Shown here in pieces: positions 11,371 to 21,086 of a stretch of 64,000 nt of DNA. Location: positions 1-64,000 of the forward strand of contig JAQFWX010000130.1 of assembly GCA_027605045.1 (NCBI GenBank), written 5' to 3'. The DNA comes from Phallus indusiatus. Lineage: Eukaryota; Basidiomycota; Agaricomycetes; Phallales; Phallaceae. Under the pieces are notes generated by a model that saw only the letters and a list, made by a program, of their open reading frames with translations, was not told the DNA's origin and did not search any database. A program made the position numbers and the translations under genes. Within the stretch, counting starts at the first letter, position 1; every line of letters begins with the position of its first letter.

Positions 11371-12371
11371 ATGTTTGCTCAACGCATTCTGCGGCATGTC
11401 ACTCGCGGTGCCGTACAGCGAGCACGATACCCTATTACAACTAAACGCGTCGAGTTTGGAAGATACGGAACTCGAAGTATCACAAATTCTCTCAGAATAA
11501 TAACTTTGTTTAATATGACATGTTAATCCAGGATGGGCAACGTCGACGACTCCGCATTCTGTCACTTCGGATCCAGCAGAAACAGAGGCATTAAGTTGCC
11601 TCGAAAAAGGAACTCAAAAACTCGAAGAAGGCGACATCGAAGGTGCCAAAGTATTATACCAACGTAGCGTGGAGATTAAACGTACAGCGTCTTCGCTGTT
11701 CAATTTGGGAGTCACCCACTACCACTTGAGTGAGTGTCCAACGTGCTGTCACAAAGGTTAAACAATCAAGACACTTTTTAGAGGACTTTGACGCGGCAAT
11801 CGAGTCATGGAAGGAATGCATTGCCATTTCGCCAAACAGCGCCGACGCCCATACAAGTTGAGAAGGCACAATATTCACCCCGTGCTCAAACTCAAACTCG
11901 AACGCTGTAGATCTTGCGAGCGCGTACATTCTCTCCCCGAAATCTGCCAAACCAGATTTGGCACTAGAACATTTACAGTGAATTATTCCAAACTTGTTCT
12001 CTAGCACCAAATCTAATCTTTTATGTCTAGGATTGCTTCGGACCTGGCCCCCGAAGATGCAGAGATTGCGTTCAATCTTGCCGCCGTATTAGAAGCATGT
12101 ATGTTGACGATACAAGCGTTATGCCAACCGGCGCACTCACAGTTGAAATTGCAGGTGGTTATTTAGAGCGTGCACTTGAGCATTACAAAAGAGCCGAAAA
12201 ACATGGCGTCAAAAAGCAACCATGCACATTCGCAATGTAAGTTGCCAGTGATGTTGATGTATTTTTCAGCTTATTAACTAACCACTGCGCTTTGACGAAC
12301 AGATTAGTGCGAAAATATTTGGACAAAGGCTCAAAGAAGAAGGAAAAGTAAACGATGACAGTAATTCTTAG
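11371..12371 (+). CDS. mitochondrial TPR-repeat protein, with an apparent frameshift
   Basis: A basic, Arg-rich N-terminus (MFAQRILRHVTRG) looks like a mitochondrial targeting sequence. It is followed by helical TPR pairs: CLEKGTQKLEEGDIEGAKVLY, SSLFNLGVTHYHL, DFDAAIESWKECIAISP, PDLALEHLQIASDLAP, EIAFNLAAVLEA and YLERALEHYKRA. Introns of 50-60 nt with good junctions separate the repeats (first one 11477-11531). Oddity: the final conserved helix, MHIRN then SAKIFGQRLKEE, lies one frame away from YKRAEKHGVK. One base seems to be missing around 12208-12218, in an A-rich run. Without it the protein would end shortly after, at an in-frame stop or a poor splice. The molecular role is unknown. Confidence 0.75.
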
Positions 12372-12561
12372 GAGGTTATGCTCCATGATGCTAAATAGAG
12401 TACAACGACATAATTTGATAGCTCGTGAATGAAATTCAAAATACTTCTCTGCTCCTCAGATCACTGTGAGAGCTTCGTACGTAGTGGTCAGTGTCACATC
12501 ATGATGCTCCGCGTGACTGCGAACGCAGCATAAGCGTTTCAAGTCTCGACATTCATTCAAA

Positions 12562-14748
12562 ATGGATGATTTCGCTGAAGACACGAACCCTTTTGAGACG
12601 AACGTAGACGACGTTTTCGATGCTGACGTTAGCAATACGGTTGTGGACTTACCCGTTCCCCATGGCGTGCTTCCGCCCTCGCCTTCACCGCCTCCTCTGG
12701 AAGATTTAGTAGTTACGACGCCGACAGAACCGCCTGCTGTACCGGCCAAAAGCACATTTCCTGAGACTCGGCCTTACAACCAGCTCAATGGATATCGAAC
12801 ACCTATTGACTTGTATCTGCATTCAGGAAATGACGTCGAGATTCATGTACGTTATGACATGATTCAGGGGCCTTTCCCTCGTGTATTCATTTCTGGCTTT
12901 TAGATAACAGAGGCTGTCAAAACTTCGGAACATTCAAACACGACCTACATCGCCTATGTTATAGTCACTGGTGTGCGTAGTTTTTGTCAATTTCTAGTCG
13001 TTTTAGACTGAATAGACTACTACCATTCAGAATTACGAAGCACGACGTCGTTATTCCGAATTCGAATCATTGCGAAATGGCCTTGTCAAGCTTTATCCTG
13101 TGTTTATAATACCTCCAATACCTTCGAAACAGACGATTGGCGATTATGCTGTTAAACAAGCCAAGGCAAAGGAAGACGCTGCGATGATTTCCAGACGCAA
13201 ACGCATGCTTCAGACATTTCTTAACAGGATTGCCCGTCATCCTGTTTTGTCTCATGAAATTATATTCCACAAGTTCTTGGATGGAAACGTTCCTTGGGTA
13301 TGTCTCATTAAAGAAAGTCACTCGGAAATATTTTCCTGAAATTTTGTCAGTCTGAAGTATTGCATTCACCACCGCTGTCAACTTTACCCAAGAGTATTCT
13401 CAAAGCGCCAGCGTATAATCCTACAGACACGAGCAATCCTGCATACAATGCTTTACCCAATCCAGCAGCTGCCCAACCTCTAAGGCATCCAGACCAACGC
13501 TTTCTCGACTCTGAAGCTTTTACGAACAAGTTCGCTAGTCATCTTAGTGGTCCCATGGAGAAAGTATCACGAAGAACCTTGAAACGGTGGTCAGGTAATC
13601 TTCATCATTCCTTTAATTTTTATTTGTAAATTCAAATACCGTGGTGGACAGAATTATCAACGGATCATGCTGATCTGGGGGCTATTCTTAATGGGTTTAG
13701 CTTGTCAGAAAGCGGTCACCTTGCAGCATCAATAGAGAAAACCGGTCAAGCTATTGATTCCAATTACATGTCAACCGTTCGCTTGGTGTGTCAATTTGTG
13801 TTTGTCATTATTCTCGTGATAATTTATCTTTAATACAGGCGCAAGAGTTCGAACAAAAGTGGGCAGAACCACTAAATGAGTATACCCAATTTGCCTCCAT
13901 CATCAAAAAGCTCCTTGCTTATCGACACCAAAAACATGTTCAATTCGAGATGACGCAAGATTCCATTGTTTCAAAGAAGGAGCAACTCGTTGATCTAGAA
14001 AAGAGCGAGAGGGAAGCTCAGCGACTACAAAGCGCCCTCACACGTCAACCACTCAGCCGAGGCTCGGTCTTGACTGACGAGGGAAGGGAGCAGAGAGAAG
14101 GGAGAAATGCCGAAGGAGAGGTCTCAACGAGTCCGCCCGACTCACAAGGTGTTCAGCGTGAACAAAACGATGAAAGCTATGGCGGCTCATCATCGGTGAC
14201 GACATCTACTCTAAGGAGGCGTGGAACTGGAATAGGTTTATTCAATGCGCTCAGTCATTCGCTTCATGGGATGATGGATGTTGACCCCGAGACAGCCAGG
14301 AGGAACAATATTACCAAAATACGAGAAAATGTAGCTCAGGTGCATATTTCCGTATCATTCTGTGTCCACGCATGGTTGGTTGACTTATACATATATATTG
14401 TATAGCTTGAGGATGCGCTGCGGCTTTCTTCACAGGATTTAAAGTATGCAAGTACGACAATCCAAGCCGATTTGGATCGGTTCCAGAGACAGAAGGTAGC
14501 AGATTTAAGAGAGATGTGCGTGAATTTGGCTATAAGCCATCGAGACTGGTGTAAGAAAGTAAGTCTATTGAAAATATCACTCTTCGCTGTTCCTCTAACG
14601 TTGGCATTAGAACTTAGAAGCATGGGAAGCCGTCAGACGAGAAGTTCAGAATATCGAGGATCATCCCAACATGCCGCCACCTAAGGAACCAGAACCCCCA
14701 AAGTCCTCCACAAATGGTGCTGAAGAGCCTAGCGGCAGTTCAATCTGA
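12562..14748 (+). CDS. ATG20: sorting nexin SNX41/Atg20 type
   Basis: PX-BAR protein that binds PI3P on endosomes and serves recycling and selective autophagy. Eight exons: 12562-12846, 12904-12972, 13031-13297, 13351-13594, 13652-13785, 13839-14339, 14406-14558 and 14611-14748. An acidic disordered N-terminus leads to the PX domain. In it RRRYSEFESLR carries the phosphoinositide-binding Arg, IIPPIPSKQTIGDYAVKQ gives the Pro loop, and AMISRRKRMLQTFLNRIARHP the last helix. Then come FHKFLDG and the family-typical SEVLHSPPLSTLPK, and a C-terminal helical BAR-like region (YTQFASIIKKLLAYR, ...QADLDRFQRQKVADL) interrupted by a Ser/Gln-rich loop near 14050-14250. All junctions keep frame, so the gene looks intact. 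SNX41 and Atg20 are paralogues; the symbol is the better guess. Confidence 0.87.
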
Positions 14749-15012
14749 TGATGGCGTTCTAATGATATCTCCTTTTCTTACTCTAACACATTTATTTGAT
14801 TTACATAACGCGAACATTAATTGTACAGCAATCATAAAATTCATGAATTACGACCTCTGTTTGAGAAGCATGAGGAATGATCAACATAAGGACAAAAGAA
14901 GGGACTAGGTCACTTTTGCTGTTGTTCTGCCTTTCTATCCTCTATGGATGTAAATGCCATAAATCTTGATCTTTCAATGATACTGGTCCGATTGTAATTG
15001 AGAAAAAAGGGC

Positions 15013-15189
15013 TTACTGCGCGGCGTGCAAGCCAACTAACGTGTTCATTGCCTGCAGGTCATACTGCAGCCTCTCGAATAGCGTACGCGTCTCGTCGCAA
15101 TTTTCGGCCATTTTCCTCATCTCCGAAGCAAGTTTTTGATAATGTCTCGCCTTGGCTCGACCGGCCGTAGCAAAATTGTCGGCGTTCAT
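15013..15189 (-). CDS. small helical protein, candidate DASH complex subunit Hsk3
   Basis: A 58-residue single-exon frame starting MNADNFATAGRAKARHYQKL and ending in GLHAAQ. It is almost all predicted helix, with a heptad-like pattern (KLASEMRKMAENCDE...LFERLQYDL). Size, an RxYxxLAxE-like start, the mid-protein Asn and the C-terminal LGxLHA-like end recall Hsk3, the very small DASH/Dam1 subunit that couples kinetochores to microtubules. The match rests on memory of a short, variable family and is tentative. Other small coiled-coil proteins (BLOC/BORC subunits) remain possible. It is divergent from the Clr2 gene with about 100 bases between starts, which supports it being a gene. Confidence 0.45.
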   Translation of the reverse strand: MNADNFATAGRAKARHYQKLASEMRKMAENCDETRTLFERLQYDLQAMNTLVGLHAAQ

Positions 15190-15287
15190 CCACAGAATAC
15201 AAGTCGCGTCCAAAGGACAATGAAATGTGAAGTGTGCATGTGACAAGCCACAATGTCACGCACATTGGAATTGTACCCCCTCCTTGT

Positions 15288-17546
15288 ATGTCTAAAGCTT
15301 TGCAATTTCCAAGATCAGATGGGACACAATCACGATGGCCAGACAAGTTAGACCCTACGCCGTACAATGGTGAAGTAAATTATATGAGACCGGTAGATCA
15401 CAACGAGGTGTTGGCGGTCCGCTGGCGAGCATCTGTTGGAAGAGAAGTAGCCAAACTACTTGGGTACGAAGGTAAATGGGGTGCAATCATCTACATTATT
15501 AATCTATTTCATTGATTCAACCTCTTAGACTTTGCGAATTATGTAATTGAGGATTTTCCAGATGGATATCGTTTCTTTCTCCATTACAAAGGGGCACCGG
15601 CAAATCCAAGGACAGACGTTTACCTTTACGGTGAGTAACTCGACCTTTCCCTCCCTCGTTCCCCCAAACGTGTCATTATATTTTGAATATGTTTGATAAG
15701 GATCTCCCGCGGGAAGATTTAGATCGGCTCCAGAATTCATTCGACACGCATATTGGTTATTTACAGACGAAACACTCACCCGCGCGAACTGTAAATGCAA
15801 ATACTGTAACTCGAAAAAGACACAAACTGAAATCAGCCGCGATTTGGGGCTCACATCTTCTAATGGCGGTATTAGGATCCCATACGGTGATCCAAATAAG
15901 CCGAAACTAAGACCCGTTGCGCGGCCGCAAAAGAAAGTTGGTGTGCCCCTTAGCACAGACCGTGTGGCCGATTTAAGAGGCACTAGGACGTTTCGATGTG
16001 GAGAGCTCGTTTGGGCAGCTTTATATCCTGTTATTGAGGGGGAGAATGACCATGAGCAAATTGGGTTCTGGCCCGCATTCATTGTCGAATTCAGTCTGAA
16101 GGTCGACGTCGGATCGAGTTCTGCAAGGGATCCATGGGCCGTAACGCAGCACCATACTTACGGGGTACGACTACTTGGACTCCCCCGATCCGACACACTA
16201 CCTGAAAGTTCACTGCTGCCGTATCAAGCACACGGTCCCTCATCCGATCTCATAGACCGTTTACGAGTGACAGGAAGTCCCTCGCTACTGTCAAACGAGA
16301 GTAACCTTGCAGATTTGTATCCCACTCCGCTAGGTACAACAAACTTCGTGAACAAACACCAAATAGAATTCCGTGATGCTGCGACGCCTTTTGCACTTGC
16401 TTTACAAATAGCTGCATATCTAGTACGATTTTGGACACCTGTCCAGGAATATATGTTCCAGGGTGAGGTACCTTCGACGTCCCTTCAAGCTACTCAGGCC
16501 GCCGACGGTAGGAAGGTTGTGGAATTGAAAGAAACCAGACATCAAGGCTTATGGTGGGGTGCTGAACGAATATGGATGGACGAGCTCGTCCGGCTACAAC
16601 CTTCGAGAGCCCAAGTCTTTTCTGGTGGATCAGACTTGATATATCCCCTTCGCCAAGAGCAGACGGACGAGGCGTTCTCATGCGCATAAATAGCATTATA
16701 AGTCTTCCTGGCGAGACAAAGGATTCGCCAAGAATATGCAAGGTCGCAGGCGTCCTTTACGAACTAGCAGAACAGAACTATGAAGAAGAGGAGCAACCGC
16801 CATTACAATTACAATCGCAATTGTCAGAACAGACACAGCAGCATCAACAACAGCAGCAGCAACAACAACAGCAACAGCAACAACAACAGCAACAGCAACA
16901 GCAACAACAACAGCAACAACAGCACCAGCACCAGCATCAACTGCAACCGCCACCATCATTTCGAGTCCCATCATCTCCTCCAATTTCCGTCCTTTCTTCA
17001 CCCGCGCGTAGTCCTGAAAGCTCACGCTTGCTGCAGTCGCCAAAGGTAGTTAGACCTTTCCACCCCGACAAACAATCCCTCCCAGATCCATTTGTACCAA
17101 ATCCAAGGTCACCAGGCCTAGCACATATGCCACCCTACCCATTACCCGATCCACCACCAGGCTTCAAGTTCCGACCCATTTTAAAGCCGGGATACGAATT
17201 AGTCTTAGACGTAGCGTTTATTGCGGGACGTTACTATTCTAACTTTTATAAACATCCTTTACTAAAAGAAGCACTTGATGATCCTACTATTAATGAGGCT
17301 AGAGCGGAGCAGTTGCTGTCTTTGGCCGGTCTCATTTCAGGTGCAAGAAACTCGATGGAGTGCACGGAGTGGGCGGCCACACGTGCCAGTATGTTTCAGG
17401 CTGCGGATACCAAGGGGCATCAAGATTTGGTGAATCATTGGCGTCGTGATACAGCGCCACCAGCTACTGAGCATGACGAGCGGAATCAAGATCAGCCTCA
17501 AGCAGGACCTTCGACGTCGGCTTCCATGAATGTCGATCCAACCTAG
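15288..17546 (+). CDS. clr2: Clr2-type transcription-silencing protein (SHREC complex), with an apparent frameshift
   Basis: Clr2 is a non-enzymatic subunit of the SHREC histone deacetylase/remodeller complex that silences heterochromatin in fission yeast. Exons 15288-15471, 15529-15630 and 15701-17546. The N-terminal Clr2 domain shows FPRSDG, VRWRASVG, FPDGYRFFLHYKG, then SPAGRFRSAPEFIRHAYWL and RANCKCKYC. The C-terminal Clr2 domain runs from FRCGELVWAALYP through FWPAFIVE to WWGAERIWMDELVRL. The rest, beginning RGVLMRINSI and VAGVLYEL, is in another frame, so one base appears lost between about 16600 and 16680. After a polyglutamine tract the protein resumes with FKFRPILKPGYE and ends in a disordered tail. 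An in-frame ATG at 15234 is an alternative start. Confidence 0.82.
16843..16945 (+). repeat. CAG/CAA trinucleotide tract (polyglutamine)
   Basis: An interrupted CAG/CAA repeat of about 100 bases inside the Clr2 gene. It codes for more than 25 glutamines followed by a His-Gln stretch. The mix of CAG and CAA should make it more stable than a pure repeat. Confidence 0.9.
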
Positions 17547-17818
17547 GGGCGAACGAGCAGATTGAAATTCAATTATTTGAATGTGCATACACTTGCATTG
17601 CTCTCCGCCTCGCTGTTATCTTTTGCTTTTTACCTCACCTAGTCATCTTCATCCAACCATTTGTATTTATAATCCACTCAAACAAAAATATACTTTATCC
17701 AAGAGGGGGAAGTTGATGATATATTATAACAGAATAAATATGAATCATAAAGAAATTAGGAAAGGAAATAAGGAATGAATGAATGGGGGATGCTTCTAAC
17801 GGCTCTGTCGTTAATATG

Positions 17819-20007
17819 TTAATATGTACAGTACCCTACACATAACAAAGGAAAGCCTGCATAAAGGCCTAGCCAGAATACGATATTGCCCAGGATCTTA
17901 TTCTTTTTGATAGATGGTATTCGGCCTATAGCAATGAGTGGTAGTTGCGCCATCTATGAAACAGATGAGCGGGTCAAACGACAGGAAATGTTTAAATCAA
18001 TACCTGAAGCATAAAAATGTACATCCTAACTCAAAAATATCAGATATAATCCAAGGACATTTAATCTATAATACTCTCTCACCTGAATTTCTTCGTTACG
18101 ATAATCATGACAAGCTCGTGGACGGCAGCAGATAACATGAACGTCCAAAAGCTTGCCCAGCCACGGGATAAGCGATGTGCAGATATGACAGAAGCATACA
18201 CATGACGAAGGAGAAACATGTGCACAGGCTTATTCCATTTTCTGGCGAATTCATCCCATGATGTAGCATTCCACTAATGTGAACATTCAAAGGAAAAAAG
18301 TTGGTTAGATGTAGGGATTTATGTAGTTTTTGGCGATGTGCGTTACGTACCCAATCTTCGTAAAATTGACGATCGGCAAATCTAATTCGTTACCGTTTAA
18401 GTAACGAAGGACGATTTTCCCTTTTATCAGAAAGACTTACCGAGAGATTTCAGCAAAACCATTGCATATGCACTCTAAGAATAGACGTCAGATAAGGCTC
18501 ATGATATAGAGGGAACAATATTTACCGAAGATGAGGTAGAATAGTAGTAAATAAGACAACATGAATGGTAAAGATAGATCCAACATCGATTTGAAGAAAG
18601 ACTGTTCCTGAGTAGTAGGAATTTGGGGTAGGATAGAGTGGGCAGTTACTAAAGATTGTGATTTAGCTCCTTAGAATCACGCTTTTTGGAATGGATAATT
18701 ACCGGTATATCTATAAACCAGTTAGTATTCATGGGGAAATAGTGTACATGTGGAACTCACAACAAAGCGAATGTCCCGAAAGTCGCTACTGTTTTTTCAA
18801 AAATATAAAGCGGACGGATACTAGACTGAGAGTCAGATAACCATTGTTAAAAAAATCTATCCAACATACCGGTCTGTCCTAGGGAATTCGATATCGTAGA
18901 CAAGGGAAGGTACAAGCAAATAATCGATATAATTGGCCCATGATATATTCTCAGGCCAACGAGTTTTGGCGGGTCCATTGGAGTATAATTCGCTTTGCAT
19001 TTCCATAATGTCGCGAGCTAAACTTGATATTTTCGGATCGGGGTGGTATGCTAGTGGGTGAGGTTCGATCGACATTGGTGTTAACGGACTGCCGATCGAT
19101 CCTGCCTGCTTTGGCAGAGATTCCGTAGCGACTATTAACCGTTTACGAAGTGCAGCAGGGTTAGCTCCGTCGTAGAACATCTTGTTGGCTCCTGGCATCA
19201 AAGCAGGAGTACCCAAGCCCCCTTCCGATGTATTTAACTCGGACAGCTCCTGTCGAGGTGGTCGGTTGGCGTCGGACTGTTTAACGGCTTCGTCCCAACC
19301 TCCTACTTCATCGGTATGTTTTCTCAGAGTTCTTTCTATGCCAACCAAACTACGTGAGATGGTGGATAGATGACCATTGTGCGCGATGTAGGAATGAACT
19401 TTCATAATCATGACTAGTGAGTGCAGGGTTAAGAAACCGGACTGGACCCAGGGCCATTTTCTGTTGAAAGTCCAGATGATAGCAGTGAATAAAAGGATGG
19501 TTTGAAATGAATGTTGTATGAAGAGGCCAAAGGCATTGTAGCGTAACCAGCCTGACTGCAAAGCTTTGGCATAGGGAACGCAAAATAGGGCCGTGCTTGT
19601 TACTAAGACTGCATCACTTAACGCAAGTGTTTTTGCGTCCCGGGAGATCATGCTTGCGAAACCGAGGGACAGGACTTCCCCTGTTTCCTCAAAACTAATA
19701 ACATATGCTGAATATGGTTTAGAGATCAATGGTCGTATGCACGAAATGGTGGGTAATGTGAAAATGACGAACTGCGAATAGTGAGAATAAGCATTGATAT
19801 CCAAAACAAAGTGAAAAATCCGCGAAACTGATCCGACGCAGAAGCATCGTTTGATAAGTCGAAATAGGACCTTCGAGGAACGAAGGCGACGACAGCTCTG
19901 ATCCTCTTGCTATGCTTTGAGCGATACGGCTTCGAAACATAGAGAGTGCCATCCTGCGTCTCGAGTGTGCCGCCTTGGTCGTGTAATATTTGTTCTCTAA
20001 GTTGCAT
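17819..20007 (-). CDS. ARE2: sterol O-acyltransferase (ACAT/ARE type, MBOAT family)
   Basis: ER membrane enzyme that makes steryl esters from sterol and fatty acyl-CoA for lipid droplets. Blocks: FRGFFTLFWISMLILT, RDAKTLALSDAVLV, IQHSFQTILLFTAIIWTFNRKWPW, VQSGFLTLHSLVMIMK, DIMEMQSEL, WPENISWANYIDYLLVPSLVYDIEFPRT, RPLYIFEKTVATFGT, the signature FYEDWWNATSWDEF near 18250-18400, and SAAVHELVM with the catalytic His. The end, KILGNIVFWLGLYAGFPLLCV, is a family hallmark. At least nine short introns are needed, crowded in the 3' half. The chosen start, MQLREQ at 20007, follows a possible intron acceptor, so a short upstream exon is possible. It is convergent with Clr2. The lanosterol synthase of the same pathway lies 40 kb away. 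Confidence 0.9.
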
Positions 20008-20367
20008 CGAGGAAGAAACTGGTTTCAAATTCGATAAATCGCTTTTATTGTCAATTGAGGTTCCACTAATTTAGTTTCAAATCTTCGGTCAGCGTCAGGA
20101 GATGAGCGAATGGAACAACATTACTGGCTCACTTTGTCATTGCTTCTGACCGCAATTATTAATAGATGGAGAACCGTACGAACGAGAATAGTTGAGGGAT
20201 TAGGAAAAACAAAACCAATGGCAAGAAAAGGTTTGAGAGAATATAAACGTCATACGGGCTTCGTCCGGGGTGCGGTTATCCCCTTGCCGCTCGGGGCGGG
20301 CTATGCCGAGAAACTGACGAAGCAAGCGCTCGGCGGGCCAGCTCAACGAGGAGATATTACAATCCTC

Positions 20368-20925
20368 ATGGGCACGGTGGCCAAACCAGTGCTTATCTTG
20401 GCCGGCGTGCTGCTATTTCACAGTGCGTGCAGAGATTGAATCGCTTAATTGACAGATTTATCTAAATTCACTCGTTTTCTAGCTGCATTTTCCACATATG
20501 AACGTATGGTCATTCAAAACCTACTCTGAAATAACATTTTCAAATTTGTTTGGCACAGATCTCTCGCAGCTAAAAGCATTAGAACGTCCGCAGGATCGTC
20601 CACTTCCTCGCGATGTATGTTTGAATTGAAATCACTCGAGTTAAATTACCTTTCTAAATGTCGGGCAAAGATTGTCCTGGAAGCCATCATAGCTTTGGGT
20701 TTAGGAATCGTGGCCGCCGTATACAACACCCCGCCGTTAAAAGAAATAACATGGTCAAGTGAAATGAAGCGAAGGTAAATCACAGTTTTGACCGTAACTC
20801 TTGCCTTTTCGCTTACGACGTTTTTGTTCTGCATTTGGCACAGAACGGCCGACGAAATGGATGCTCGTCCGTCTTTCATGAACGTCAACAACCGAGCCAA
20901 GAAGCTGTTTGGAGATCACCAATAG
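20368..20925 (+). CDS. EMC5: ER membrane protein complex subunit 5 (EMC5/MMGT)
   Basis: Core subunit of the EMC, which inserts weakly hydrophobic transmembrane helices into the ER. Five exons (20368-20422, 20483-20503, 20559-20614, 20671-20774, 20844-20925) give a protein of 105 residues. First helix VAKPVLILAGVLLFH, then the family motif TAFSTYEHLSQLKALERPQ, the second helix VLEAIIALGLGIVAAVY, then NTPPLKEITWSSEMKRRTADEMDAR and a short basic tail. The order and length match EMC5. Exon 2 is only 21 nt. The stretch just upstream (20110-20360) is open in one frame but lacks any family feature and is read as 5' UTR. Confidence 0.92.
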
Positions 20926-21086
20926 CTAATTACTAGTGAACATTATATACCCATAAGTTATTATAAGAGTATATTATACATTGTACATCGTAATGCACCG
21001 TGCGTGTAAACACCTAGTCGCCGGGCGGCTAATAATAGCCCGAAGCTTGCAGCAGTTCCGACACACCCATTCTATACATTAACGTC

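Noticed and set aside
16572..17546. Separate gene starting MDGRARPATTF in the Clr2 region
   Set aside because: The stretch from RGVLMRI on is the C-terminal half of Clr2; the early part of this frame is a shadow of the upstream Clr2 coding.
20110..20360. Plus-strand open frame before EMC5
   Set aside because: EMC5 proteins start at the first membrane helix, which is MGTVAKP; the upstream part has no similarity and overlaps a possible promoter.
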